This document shows, one piece after another, positions 10,991 through 24,639 of a DNA stretch of 64,000 nt. A program made the translations under genes and the position numbers. Numbering within the stretch: position 1 is the first letter of the stretch; every line of letters begins with the position of its first letter. Under the pieces are notes generated by a model that worked only from the letters and a program-made list of their open reading frames with translations, was not told the origin of the DNA and did not search any database. This DNA comes from Chiua virens (Eukaryota > Basidiomycota > Agaricomycetes > Boletales > Boletaceae), in contig JAHNUO010000014.1 of the NCBI GenBank assembly GCA_019787685.1, forward strand, positions 124,001 to 188,000, written 5' to 3'.

Positions 10991-11423
10991 GGATATGCAT
11001 CTCGGTACCCCGCCTGGACGACATTGGTTTGTTCAGTGTTGTTGACGTTGTAGAATATTGGAATTTACTTAATGAGACCTTCAATCAAAGTTGTTCGTAT
11101 TCGCAGTACTTACCCTGGTGAAAGGGAAACCGAGTCAAATTTTGCACTGCATAAACTGGCGTGCATCCAACGTGCAAAGATATCGAAGCTTCAGGTAAAA
11201 TTTTGAGTCCGTGTCACCCAAATTTGTAAAAGAAAGAATCTGATTATAGGGTTTGCAAATCTACCACTAGCTACTAGGTTGGTCTCTTTGCGTCAACACT
11301 TCTCAGCAGAATCCGCAGAGCACCGACATCAACAGAGACGGGGTATTCAAGTTGTATACAAATGTACACACACGTTCAAGTTAACATTGAAGCTTGAACA
11401 CATGCATCGACAATACGATGAAG
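10991..11423. other. Intergenic stretch, nothing recognised
   Basis: AT-richer sequence with no protein-like frame. It holds the segment upstream of the halogenase start; I see no clear TATA box. The frame 11279-11620 overlaps the halogenase start in another frame and is a shadow. Confidence 0.4.
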
Positions 11424-13371
<1,948 letters not shown>

Positions 13372-13384
13372 CTAATTTACCTGA

Positions 13385-13790
13385 CAAGGGCCGTCCGGTC
13401 ATCATTTCCAACCGGATCATAGACGAGTACGCGGAATGCAACATCGATATGCCATCGCAAGAAAAACCTCTTCTCGCTCGGTGAAGACCGTTTCCTCACT
13501 ACACTCCTCGGACCAGACGGGGATCAGCAAGGCTCATTCGCAGCCACGATTCCCAATTCCTCGTCAGGGCTCGCCACACCCGTCGAACGGTGGTTATTAC
13601 TGGGATACGAACGTAGTGAACAATTCAACTGTCGACTTGTGGGGGACGCCATCGCACCATAGTCTCGCTGGTTCTCGCCAAGGTTCGATGTATGACGGCC
13701 ATCAACCTGTCATGTCGCAGTTCTGATTTCCCATCCCGATAGTGCCGTTTGCGACTGGACCTGGAAGTGCGGCGGGCTCCGACTATGGTG
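13385..13790 (+). pseudogene. Class IV chitin synthase, C-terminal fragment with internal deletion
   Basis: Plus frames read GRPVIISNRIIDEYAECNID and, after a frame change, LGEDRFLTTLL. These are the catalytic-domain strings around the LGEDRxLT motif of membrane-bound chitin synthases, which polymerise UDP-GlcNAc into cell-wall chitin. Directly after LLG the sequence jumps to the low-complexity C-terminal tail ([56 protein letters not shown]). The QRRRW motif and all transmembrane helices that should lie between are missing. Two or three frame changes occur. A middle piece of the same kind of enzyme lies on the other strand at 24.6-25.7 kb. Confidence 0.7.
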
Positions 13791-15240
13791 GGTGATGGGG
13801 ATGATGGGGCCGCCTTAACGCCAGAGCTTTGTGAGATCGCTCGCAGTCGCTACGAAAACTTGGACGGCGTGGGGGAGAAACTGTTCCATTACGGTACTCA
13901 TTTTAGCTCGTGCGTTCTCATTTTCCAGATAGTTCTGATCTGGACGAGTGGTATGCTTGTCGACAGGTCTATGGTAGTGTGCCACTTTTTGATTCCCATA
14001 GCGCCGGCGTATACGAGCATGTTCAAGACCTTGCAGGTATATCTTTGCCCTGAAACCAAATTATTGCATTGAGTTGTTCCCATAGGGTGGAGATTGGGAT
14101 CTTCCGGATAGACTGTTTATGTAGGTCGATCGACGTCCCTTTGTATGTATTGCTGATCATCATGGTTAGTGATGACCTGAGAGGCCTATCTCACACATCG
14201 ACCAGATTTCTCGAGAATCTATCAAATCTTAACTTTCGTTTCCCGAAAACCATGGGGGAAAAGATCCATAACGTGAAGCTACCCCCATGGGCCAAGGGTG
14301 ATACGCTTCTGTTTGTGCAGATGCATCGTCAGGTGAGTATGATGTGCATCACCGTCCATTCAGCCTAAACTCTTGTTCGTTAGGCCTTGGAGAGTCGCTA
14401 CATCAGCGAGAGTCTTCCAGCTTGAATCGATCTTATATGGGGTTGCAAACAACGTGATGTTGATTTACTCAGCGTGCTTCATCCGTTGAACTACGAGGGC
14501 GCCATAGGTTGGTTGGTTGCGAATTTCCGAAGATAACCTTTCTCAGTCATAACGCAGACCTAGACAAGATCACGGACCCTCTGGAACGAAGGGTGACAAT
14601 CGGGATCATTCACAACTGTGAGTATGTCGAGTCCTTGTTCTTTGGTAAACTGAGCTTACGCCGTGAATAGTTGGACAAAGTCACCACGGAAACTCTTTTC
14701 GGCTCCTCATCCCAGGAGAAACTTGTAAGGGATCCTCAGCCTCCCAGTGCACTCCTCCCGAGGAGTGCCAGAAGGTGCCCTAGCGCTGACAAGAGACCCT
14801 CGCCCACTAAAAGGTAACGGGAATGGGTTCATTGCATCATCCTATGCTCACAGATCGTAGTGGTTGTGAATAGGCCTGTCGCATCTACCCTGCAAGATAG
14901 TAGCGGCAGGGTGATACCCATGCCAGAAGGTCTGCTCTCTCCTCCTTTACGGCCGGACGAACAAGTCCGATGGGGAAAGGATGACACTCTCCGATTGTTA
15001 CATCACGACACTGTAAGTACCGTGCGTTCGAGAATGACGGGCAGTATTGTTTCAGGTCGTGCAAACTTTGGAAGCTACTTTTCCTACTTGCGCTGCGTTC
15101 GCGGACCAAGACACCCTACCACTGGATCGGACGATTCTTTGGTCCGTGTATGGCACTTGTCTCATGCTACTTCAACAACGTCGTCTCCATTCATGAGTGT
15201 GACGATGGCCAAGTCCCGCAGAGCGCAAGAACCCTCGCTG
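13791..15240 (+). pseudogene. BEACH/beige-family fragment (BEACH domain plus start of WD40)
   Basis: BEACH proteins are very large vesicle-trafficking and lysosome-related regulators. Pieces in order: [20 protein letters not shown] and [13 protein letters not shown] (13815-13910); after a 57-base intron SMVVCHFLI (13970) and MFKTLQ; after an intron GGDWDLPDRLF (14086); then FLENLSNLNFRFPKTMGEKI and HNVKLPPWAKGDTLLFVQMH (14205-14329); then ALESRYISESLPA, stop, [13 protein letters not shown] (14383-14463), [29 protein letters not shown] (14560-14619), SPRKLFSAPHPRRN and, out of frame, the early WD40 string TGSDDSLVRVWHLSHAT (15121). The invariant Trp of LPAWIDLI is a TGA at 14423-14425, and a 1-base frameshift precedes SPRKLF. 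Similarity stops near 15230, so both ends of the roughly 2000-residue parent are missing. Confidence 0.9.
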
Positions 15241-15254
15241 TCGCTTGTCCATCT

Positions 15255-16214
15255 CCTGCGCAAACACAGTGGGATACTCGAACTTCCAGTTGGCGTCTCC
15301 GCGGGGGAAATATTTGGCCGTGAACTCGTCGGGTGTCAGCTTTGTTGCTAGATATAAACAAAAAATATTCATGTTGGTTAGTAGATGGCCTTAGTCGAAT
15401 GGATGGTCAAAACGCACCGAGGTCCAACTTATTGCCTTGGAAGCCGTCACTGAGCTTGACGAAGTCGACCTGGTAAATTCCCCAGTCCTCTGTGAAACGA
15501 TGTTCACCAACGCCGAGACTGATGGCTGGGGAGAGGATGTTGCCAAGGACGCGGTTGTCAAAAATTTCCCAGTCCTTGATCCGGGCCGCCCTTGCCTTCT
15601 CAACATCGACAGTGTTGGTGCCCTTCTCCCTCTCCATGAACTCTCCAATCTGTTTTCTCCAGCGCTTAACCATGATGCCGTGCCGTCCAATCCTGAGTTT
15701 GATTGAACCGACGAAGTTGGTGAAGGCTATCTTGCTGAGCAGGAGGACGTCTCTGGAAGGCACACTAGAGTGGCAAATGTAGTCGACGATGACTTCCTTC
15801 GATCTGATGAGAACGTGATGGCACGAGAGGCCCAAGAGGTTGTTACTGTCGCCACCTTCTGCAAGGTATGGGCCCATGGTCCCCTGAGTGTCGGGCCTGG
15901 CCTTAGTGGAGATGTGGAGGCCAAGGGTGGGAGTGAGGGGACCGGCGAGCGGGTCTAGGCCATCGACAGGTTGCAGAAGCTGAGGAGCAGCCTTACGCAC
16001 GTGGAAGGATTTGCGGTATCCGATGCCAACGTTGGTGATCTGGTAGTCCTTGAGAAGGGCTAGGATGTCCTGAGCTGCATTGTGGGCGGGCATAGCAGAG
16101 GTAGACTCGGGGAAGACGCCAATCCAGATGGTGTAGCCTCGACCATTTCTTCACCCTCAACGTCTTCTTCATCCTCAGGCGCTTCATCGACCCCGACTTT
16201 CCTGAAACGAACAA
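15255..16214 (-). pseudogene. Lineage-specific protease-like protein, 3' truncated
   Basis: A long minus frame (16093-15407) plus continuations reads TIWIGVFPESTSAMPAHNAA, GTMGPYLAEGGDSNNLLGLS followed by CHHVLIRSKE, then RFTEDWGIYQVDFVKLSDGF and KLTPDEFTAKYFPRGDANWK. I recall it as a large agaricomycete-restricted family. The GTMGxY and SCHHVL strings resemble the start of a trypsin-like fold with its catalytic His, and EDWGI could hold the Asp. The Ser part (a GDSG-like motif expected C-terminal) is absent because similarity stops at KFEYP near 15273. An upstream acidic piece (16214-16145) joins in another frame. Function is an inference. It is arranged head to head with the Crinkler-type gene, about 260 bases away. 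Confidence 0.55.
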
Positions 16215-16471
16215 CGCCTATTGTCGTAAGGCGGATCTAGATATCATCCTAGTTAGCAAACTTTATGATATTATAACTGACCATGTGAGCCTGTCTACAA
16301 CCTTGAGAACTCTGGGCCCCTCGTAGCTCCTCCTTGTTTGCTGCATGACTCGGTAGTCCACTTGTCACAATGTCACACACAACCGTTTTGGGTGGCCGTG
16401 AGACAATTATGTCGTCACGTTGCCCTTCGTTTCAATACCACAAGCATACCTCGCCACAGTAACGGCCAAGG
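16215..16471. promoter_or_regulatory. Divergent intergenic region between protease-like and Crinkler-type genes
   Basis: About 260 bases separate the two divergently oriented genes, so a shared promoter is possible. There is a TATA-like tttatgatattataac at about 16261-16276. No operator-like repeats are visible. Confidence 0.3.
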
Positions 16472-18731
16472 ATGAGCGAGCCTGTAGAAGTATGGTATTG
16501 GGTACGAGGCATCCCCCTCTCTCAGGTTTTCTCAATACATACCTCTCTGAATACCACTCTTTTGACTGTCGAGGAACGCATTATGGAATCATGGCTCAGA
16601 AAATGTGGCAGGGATTTTAGTGGTATTTCAAGTCTATATAAGATCCCACAGATGCATCCATTGGATCTTGAAAGTGATGGATTCGTTGATGCCCTCGGCG
16701 CACTGTCGATCTCTGACTTGTATCCCTTGCGTATTACGCGAACGAAGACGTTAGCAGATACCTTTGCACCACAGTTCCTGTCAGATCATCTTCACTTTAT
16801 CCTAGGTATGTGCGGCTTTGGTCTGGTCTCTAGATTTGATGCACGATCCTCTCTTGGATAGATTGTTCAGATTTCCCCACCTACCCAATCACATGCAGAA
16901 TTCGAGGTGGTAGTCCCAAGGAAGCAGATATCGTAGAACTAGCCGGCGATCAAATGCTGGGTTCTGCACTCAAATTCAGAGCCAAAGAGTCCTGGCCACC
17001 GCTTCAAGACTTGCCTCTTGTTGACTTGCAGCTCTACAAGATCTCATTCAAAGACGACAACGAACTGAAAGAAGTACTCCAATGCATGGGAGAAGGAGAC
17101 CACATCCCCACTAACCAAAAGGCGCGCGACGTGTTCCATAATATGCCATTTTGTTCAAATACGTTACATGTCGTCATCGAAGTGGCAACTAGTCAAAGTA
17201 CGCATAGTCACCCTTGCCAGCGTTTGTAGGAATAGTACTGATTATTATGTCACAGGGCTCACTGTTCCACTTTCGTCTCGTCGTGGAAGGTATGCGGCAA
17301 GCAAGGACGCACCGGCCCCCACAGTTGAAGGCGAGCGCTCCAAGTTCCTCAGAAAGAATAGGCCGCAGAGTCCTTCAACTACTGCTGCCCCATCTACATT
17401 CCGGAAACGTCAGAACAGCGACGCTCAAGTTATCCCCTGTGGACGCCCTCGTGAACACGAAGACCGCATCCCTTTAACCTTGTTGCACTCCGTCTTCGCG
17501 CAATTTAAGGACGACATCCATAATATTTCGTTGACTGCAGCGGACGACATATTTGTCATTGATCTCGCGAATGCGATGTGCAAAATTTACTCGGACGAGG
17601 CACGGCGAGTTGAAGAGATCAAAAGCGTCCTGAAAACTTATGACATCTATCTCAACATCAGTAGGACACACACTGCCGGATTTGAAACCGACGGGGACAT
17701 GTCTACTCTAGGCTATCGTTACGTCTTGGCCGAATTCAAGAACGAGGTGGGATGTGTCGCGAAAGAGCCATACTTTCAGGAGATAGCATACTACCTGGAG
17801 TTCACAAGAACGGAGGCGGTCAAGATGTCACATTCTCCTTTGCCGTGTTTGCTGATGTCAATTTATGGTTGGTTTGTACATGCAAGCGGTCAACTCTCTG
17901 TCACTGATCATTATGTCTGTAGGATCAAATATCGACTTTGCTGGCATTGCTTGGAATCTGCGTCCGACGGCGCAATTGCTGGCGAGGGTCGCTTTCCATG
18001 TGCATAGTACGGACACCGCGGATCTCCTAGTTCTTGCACGGCACATGGCTGCATTTCGCGAGGCTTCCCGAACGTTGAAGGAATACTACAATCATTTGGA
18101 GTCCCCGGAATCGTCAAGATTGTCACCCCCTCAACTTTTCCCGCACCCCGCCTGGTACACTTCTCGGATCACCCAGCAAAGGGTCGAAATCATATACAAG
18201 CATCAGATATCGGAGAAGCAGCTGGTCTTCTTTGGATTCGAAGATTCTGACAAGGGGCTTCCAATCTGTATCAAGTTCGTCAGACAGTATTCGCCCGATG
18301 CGCATGATTACTGCGTATCTTTGGGATGTGCTCCGACGTTGCGGGGTTTCGAGACTATCGTCGGTGGCTGGTTTATGGTCATCATGGACGATATCAGCGA
18401 CGGATACGAGACGTTGTACGACAGGCCAGTCACAGAATCCGTCAAGGACATTATCGCGGAAAAGTTGTCGAAATTTCATGCAGCTGGCTATGTGCATGGT
18501 GATTTGCGAGATACGAACATCATGGCCTCCAAGTCGGACACGACAGACGTCAAGTTTATTGACTTTGATTGGGCGGGGAAAGCGAATGAGACAGTATATC
18601 CGCCATTTGTCAACAGGGAATTCTGGAGACCGCCCGATGCGATGGACTGGCTACCGATTCGTGCTGAACATGACGTCGAGATGCTTCGTCATATCACGGA
18701 TTGGGTGCCAGTGAGCAGAGTAGAGCAATGA
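16472..18731 (+). CDS. Crinkler-type (CRN) protein with C-terminal kinase-like domain
   Basis: The start at 16472 gives MSEPVEVWYWVRGIPLSQVF, which resembles the ubiquitin-like header of Crinkler proteins. A second header-like string, PLVDLQLYKISFKDDNELKE and KARDVFHNMP..TLHVVIEV (17005-17190), matches the part that ends the header. After an intron near 17197-17255 a long frame (to 18007, then 17865-18731 in another frame across an intron) carries the effector part. Its end is a protein-kinase-like domain: ICIKFV (possible ATP lysine, about 18270), FMVIMDDIS hinge, AAGYVHGDLRDTNIM (catalytic loop HGDLRxxN, 18482-18526) and VKFIDFDWAGKANETVYPPF (metal-binding DFD). Stop at 18729-18731. Such CRN kinases are abundant in agaricomycetes and are thought to act in intra- or inter-organism conflict. 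No stop clearly breaks the kinase part, so it may be functional; exon borders are approximate. Confidence 0.65.
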
Positions 18732-18848
18732 TTGGATGATATGTATGATACTGATATTTCAGGATAGCTCAGAATTCTAGTACATTTTTACAATTCAATT
18801 AGGGTTGAGGCTACATTCAGGCTAGATTTTGAACAGTACTTTGCGCAA

Positions 18849-19300
18849 ATCAAGGATACCATGATTTGTGCAAAACAACATGTGTGAAATACCTCATTAT
18901 ATAAGGTGCCAACTTCAACCTCTGTTTTGTGCAAATCAAGTGTACCATGATTTGTGCAGAATGAACCTCTCAGCTAACATACTGTATTCACTGTACCAAC
19001 TTCAATCTCCATTTCGTGCAAATTGCGTGTACCATGATTTGTGCAGAATGGACATCTCAGATCACCAACATATTACAATGCCAACTTCAACCTATGTTTT
19101 GCACAAATCATGCATAATATGATTTGTGTGAAATGACACATATCAGACAATACATATATTACCATACCAACTTCAACTATGTTTCATGCAAATCGAGTGT
19201 ATCATGATTTGTGCAGAATGGACCATAGTACTGTATCAACTTCAACCTCCATTTTATGCAAATAGCACATACCATGATTTGTGCAGCATGACATCTTAGG
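18849..19300. repeat. Minisatellite, 85-87-base unit, five to six copies
   Basis: Units start with atcaagtgtaccatgattt (or a variant) at 18849, 18935, 19022, 19107, 19192 and 19262, with lengths of 86, 87, 85, 85 and 70 before the last partial one. Each also holds a ccaacttcaacct block and ends in gtgcaa. Units differ by about 20 percent and spacers vary, which excludes a CRISPR array. No coding function is visible. Confidence 0.85.
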
Positions 19301-19321
19301 TTATGCATCCTTTCTTGCTAT

Positions 19322-19362
19322 CCAACCCTAGCACCCTAGGGTTACATTGTAACCCTAATTCA
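19322..19362. repeat. Telomere-like motifs in interleaved hairpins
   Basis: A short run holds aaccctag, cctagggtt, gggttac and gtaaccctaat. The first two motifs are complementary, as are the gggttac and gtaaccc parts of the next two, so two alternative small hairpins share bases. TTAGGG is the usual fungal telomere unit, but there is no tandem array here, so this is only suggestive. Confidence 0.35.
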
Positions 19363-19432
19363 TCTAAATATGGAAATACCCCTATCTAAATGGGCCATGA
19401 GATCACATTTGATACAGCAAAAAGAATGGTGT

Positions 19433-19657
19433 GTGGGTCTTGGATGCCCACATGTGGACAGGGTATGTAGCCACTCATCACAGCTTCACAATGACCCTTT
19501 GTTCATGCAATTTCATTAAGAAATGACTGAGATATGAATAAATTACAAATTGACATGACAATAATGTAGTGTGTGATAACACTGAAAAGTGGGCGTCCAG
19601 GACGCCCACCTGTGTACAGTGTGTGTAGCCACTCATCATAGCTTCACAATGACCCTA
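19433..19657. repeat. Duplicated 66-base module headed by a hairpin
   Basis: Bases 19433-19498 and 19589-19654 share the order hairpin, ctgtgtacag-like block, gtagccactcatcatagctt, cacaatgaccct. In the second copy the hairpin is perfect (9-base arms 19589-19597 and 19601-19609, loop cag). In the first it is degraded. This could be the end structure of a small mobile element; no target duplication was found. Confidence 0.5.
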
Positions 19658-19659
19658 CT

Positions 19660-20440
19660 ATTATAATAGAACACTTCTTTGGCCCTGGATGGCCTGATCA
19701 GGGCAATTTTCGAGAGAAGTGTGTCAATCAACTAGCCAGACATTTCAATGGAACTGTGGGGATGTTGGTGTAAGCCTCGAGGTACAATGAAGATGATGTT
19801 AGTATTCAGATTAAGGCCACACTCGTTGTTCATCGTGTGGCCCCAAACGTCATTGTGTCTGCATCTCCAGATGCACTAGCATTGCCATCTGAGATCAAAA
19901 GGTCACGAATTTCATCTTCAACAGGGAAGGGATACTTGACAAATGCCCCCCACCATGCAGTGTACTCTAACACGTGTCCTGTATCAGTATTGAGTCGCAT
20001 CACCTCCAGTCTGAGAAACATGCACAATTGGACGAATGTCGTGACAACTCAAGTCCCAGTCAACCAGGGATACCCAAGGGTGGACCGCCTTGCTCGTATC
20101 TGGTGGCCCGCGATGCTACCACCATTTGCCACTCGCACAGCACTACATCTTACATTTGGCTGTCCAGCACTTGACTGGCACAATCAATTGAACCGGAAAG
20201 CAGGAGAAAAGCCAGAGATTGCAAGATTGCAAGATTGCTTCAAAGCTCAGTGAGAAGGACAAAAAGGAACGAGGCACAGCAAGTGAGATGGGAACAGAAG
20301 TGGATATGGTAAGCAATGATGCTCCCTATGTGGTAGGCAGTGCACTGGAGTCTGGAGTGGGTAAGGGGATCGACTGTGTCCAAGAGCTCTATCTTGTACT
20401 TGCAACTTTCGTATAGTTATACAATGACGTGTCCTGCTTG
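19660..20440. other. Protein-like frames of unknown identity
   Basis: The plus frame 19837-20253 (138 codons) includes GYPRVDRLARIWWPAMLPPF, and the minus frame 19830-20027 includes EYTAWWGAFVKYPFPVEDEI. Both look somewhat protein-like and they overlap, so at most one is real. I recognise neither. Transposon debris is the likeliest explanation given the surroundings. Confidence 0.3.
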
Positions 20441-23400
20441 AATCAGTCAGTTAAGAGTCAATGATGTGTCACCAGAGCATGAACTTAGACAGTGCACGTA
20501 CCTGGCTTCCATGTTAGGAGGCTCCATGAAATCAACCTTTGGAGGACACCCCTGACCTGCGATTGTTTCGGTGAGCTGTGCACACTGCTTGAGATACGTG
20601 AACCGTACCTGTGTGACTAGCTTACCAGCAGTGGTCATCGTCATATCTGGTACAGAGGTTGGTAAGCAATAAGAGGTAAACTTTGGAGCAAAACCGCATC
20701 TCTGCACCATACTCATCCCTTCTCTGAGCTGTCCCTGCAAAATTGCATAGCATTGCTTCGAATCTGCAGGTCAAAATAGGGCACACAGAGATCAAGGGAG
20801 TGGGATAGCTCCGCTATGAGCTGATCATCAAGCAGTTTTCCTTGGCTTCCTTGTGCTGCTGCTGTGCCTGTGATACGGACGGTTTAGACCATATAGTACC
20901 AAGAATCGTTGATACAATACACAAGGAAACAGAATGGACTTTGGGTAACTTGGACAGATCTTCGCTGGGCCAATCTATGAGCTTGCATGACTATGTCGTT
21001 GTCGAGCATCTAAGGGGTGGTCTCCATGTTGGCGGATGATCTTGTCTGGGGGGCCGGGAAACTATGGCTATTTGTTCTGCATCGATTACTACATGTTCTG
21101 AGTTACTGATGACAGGTACATCAATCAGACATCTGTGTACTATTAGGATCTGATCTAAAATAAAATATGGGGGATGATGATGGTCAGATTGCAGGGAGGA
21201 GGGAGGTGGCAAGAAGGGAGGCCCCTGGGGCGGTATTGGAGGTCCCTACCAGCCAGAGGCAGTTAACAAAGGAGGTAAGAGTAGGAGGAGCGGGTGGTCG
21301 ATCCCTATATCATCTTGGGCCATGGTCTTCCGTAGGCTGTACAAGCATGGAAAAAAGGGACAACAGGGCAGCAGAAGGGCTTAAACGAGAATTGAAGGCG
21401 TGCTGGCAGCACTGTTGGATGGGTCTAGAATAAAGCCACTGTGTTTTCAGCCAACCAGCGGGAAGGTCATTGCTGATCAAAGATATATTCAACAACTTGC
21501 CTACAACGAAAAAAATACTCAACAGTGTCCGCGTCTTCATAAAGAGCGAGACAAAGGCAGACAAAATAGCAGTGCTGGCAGCTTGGCCATTCCTTCCCAA
21601 TGCCTCTCTTGGGGCTGATTGGTCAGGAATGGCTCATTGGGTGAGTTGATAATCTTGCGCTTTGACTCACCCCAAACCAATTTTGGTGATTTCTTGGACA
21701 ACCTCACCAGGTTTGCCATTTGGTCACAGTCCACCTTTCCTAGCATACACTGAACGCCACATGTGAGCTCAAGTTGGTGCACGAATACAGTCACGTACTG
21801 TGGCTTTGACGGGCATGACAGCGTCCTAGCGCCAGTGTGGCATACATTCTGCTCTTGTGATAAGCAGGAGGCCCGATGTTGATTCAGGGAAGACGTCCTC
21901 CTGCAGGTTTGCTGCTTTACGGTATATCCGTGAGAAATTAAATTACAAGCAAAAGGATTCGTACCTTGTCAATGTACTTCTTCAGGTTGTGGGGACCACT
22001 TAAGACTGGAAGCTTCCTTTGCTGGAGGACCAAGGTATTTCATGCACATCTCTAGTCAGCAACATTGATTAAGCCACTGGCAGAGAACTGGAAGAACTGC
22101 TAGTTCAATGTATGGGATATGGATTTTCTTGACAAATACTTCCTGGACGCCAGGAGGACCAACCAGGGAAATTGTCTTGCCTTCAACCATTCCATTGCTG
22201 TTGGAAACTCGAGGATGTGATCTTTAACGTCATTGAACCTGTAGTGATCTTCATCAGAGGATCTTATGTGTGTGAGTGGAGTGGTTCTCAGGGTATCTGA
22301 AGTAAAACATGAATGTGTGAATGGCCAGAAGAAAACGAGAACTCACCTGGGTAGTTCCAATCCCAGGAACCTATCGAGCTCTTCATCAAAGACCTTTTGA
22401 ACACTGTCTGGCGTCTTCAATGTGGCAGCCTGTTCCTTGAACTTCTTGACAAGCTTGTTCTGTTCTGCAAGGATTTTACTAACGTTGCAGGAGAGCAGCT
22501 GAGCAACAGATCCCTTCTTTGCTCACTTCGCTGCTGGACACAACTGCTGTAAAATCTGTGAGCCATCAAAGAGGTTGGATGCAAGTTGATTGGTCAAGAA
22601 GTTGGTTGTCAGATCATGGAAGAATGAATCAAGTTGAGTGATGTCCTTTGGAATGGGCACAATTTCTGACATAAAAGCAGATATACTAGTCAGCTTTGCT
22701 GTGGGCTGGTTATCCACTCGGACAATCGAAATGGTGTGGCTGGGCAAAAAAAAATGGAATCCGCACAGGACCTGCTATCATATTAGAATCACTCATGGCA
22801 GTAGCTATGTCGTCTGCTACTTACCAGGAGGAACTTTGGAGACCTTGCCTTTGGCATACTCGGCCGGTGGCCACGGAGGTGGTGTCTCTGGTGGTGTAAC
22901 GGCGGCCCAGGCATCTTCCAAGATAACATTCGTGAGAGGCAACTTGCAACACTTCCCTGATTTTTATATGCCTGTGAGGGCGTAAGACAGCTGTCTGACC
23001 CTCCTCTTTTTCCTTGCCAGAATGTGAACGTGTATGCTCGTAATCTGGGCAAAAAAGCCAACCATGTGAACCAAAGTAAGATCCAGAATGACGTCGCTAT
23101 TGGTATTCTCGTTGTTGAGAAGGAAAACACCTAGCTAGGGTTGTCCACACTTCGTCATCTCTTTGATAGCAGCAACTGAACAGATTTGCGAATGACAACT
23201 GCTTTATGCTGAAACCAGGAAACCGAGGACATTGGGCAATGGGGAGAGTAAGGACCCGTGGTGGTACTTTGGGAACAGATCATTTCGCTATTGAGCTGGG
23301 GATGGGAGGTCGTGGGTGCCAGGTCACTGTGGGTGTGGTTGGGAATTGGCTAAATCGCTGGTGTCCCTACTCAAGGATGAGGGGGGTGAAGTGACAGAAG

Positions 23401-23930
23401 AGCACAAATTCTCATCCTGCGAGCTATCTATGGTCATTGAATCGGGTACTTCAGACTCATCAAATTTGGTAACATTGGTATGGTCATCAGACTTGTCGTT
23501 CGACCAACGTAGGTAGTATAGGAAGGGTGACAACCACACAGAAGATAGTGAGGGAATTTGGAGGGTGAAACTAGAAGGAATATTGACCAGAGCTACTGCA
23601 AAGTTGCTGTCGTGGCTTGTGAGGAGGGGATGGAAGAAAAGGGCATCACAAGGCAGGAGAGAAGTCCTCATTGTGGTGGTGCCAGTGGTGGGTGTGCTGT
23701 TGGCACAATATTGTGTCACCAACCCCATCATCGTCATCGCTGTTATTGTGGTGGTCAGCACACAGTTGTGTCGCCCTCGCTGTTGCTGTCATGGTGGTGG
23801 TGTTGTTGTTGTTACAGCATGTGGTGGATAGAGGACTGAGGGCATCTTGCAAGCACAATGCAATGCAAGAGGCGGCCAAGAAATGGTTCTCACACTTTCT
23901 AGCCAGGGAAAGGAGGTAAATAGTCCACAC
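20441..23930. other. Unrecognised AT-rich region with minus-strand exon-like pieces
   Basis: Several minus-strand pieces look protein-like and may belong to one decayed gene: 20447-20830 (GKLVTQVRFTYLKQCAQLTE; LLDDQLIAELSHSLDLCVPY), 21537-21794 and 22523-22747 (DITQLDSFFHDLTTNFLTNQ). Intervening frames are broken. Bases 23540-23850 are a GTG/GTT-rich low-complexity stretch whose frames on both strands are artefacts. I see no transposase motif and no structural RNA. Confidence 0.35.
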
Positions 23931-23937
23931 AGCCCAG

Positions 23938-24545
23938 TGTAGGAAATAGGTATTCCCTGTGCTCGCATAGCACGTTTCCGCACCCTGTTGTCACCCGATC
24001 CCGATCCTGATCTGTCTGCTTGTGCGAACTCATCCGGATTGCTGTATCCGTGCCCGTTTTGCCTCAGACTCTTTTATTTTATTTTTGATGCTCCTTATTC
24101 ATACTTAGCATTGGCTAGACCATGTCACGCAGCCCTTGCAGGGACATTCGGGTGCCTCTCGAACTTTATACCGTACGAAAACCTTCTTTTTATTATTATC
24201 CTTACTTAGGATGAGTCTGAGGGTATTCCCGAGGACTATAAATTCACTGTATTGACAAAATACAGCAGCTTTTGCCTGTGCGCATCTGTCTCACATCGTT
24301 TTCGGTCAACATTCGTTTTCTCTCGCTCTCCTTGTGTTTTATCGATCCGGATTCGGACTGCCGTGTCCGCCTTTCTATCCGTTTTAATCCGTTTTCACCC
24401 CGGATTCATCTTGGACTACTCAAAAACCATTATTCGTCGTTCACCAACTCAGTGTTGTCCCTGGGTCGAACGGAATCGCATTCCTTCACCCTTTTTCTAT
24501 TTCTTTCAATCCCCCTGAGTACTGCACTTCAGCCGGGATTTATTA
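23938..24545 (+). repeat. Possible degenerate LTR or promoter-bearing element end
   Basis: The stretch begins TGTAGGAAATAGG, has a TATA-like ctataaattcactg at about 24236-24249, then a pyrimidine-rich leader-like segment to about 24545, as in the U3-R-U5 order of a retrotransposon LTR. No flanking 5-base duplication, primer binding site or second LTR could be found, so this is weak. Confidence 0.3.
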
Positions 24546-24639
24546 CCTTCACCGGTTCAACTTGAGAGATGCACTCCATGCATCCCACAACGGCCTCATA
24601 ACTCCTCAAATCATCCAGATTTCAACATGCCAGCACCCA

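Noticed and set aside
18849..19300. CRISPR array
   Set aside because: The units are 70-87 bases with variation throughout, with no constant repeat and unique spacer pattern, and the genome is fungal.
23938..24545. Confident solo LTR
   Set aside because: Several TG starts and CA ends were tried; none gave a matching 5-base flank, so it stays a weak call.
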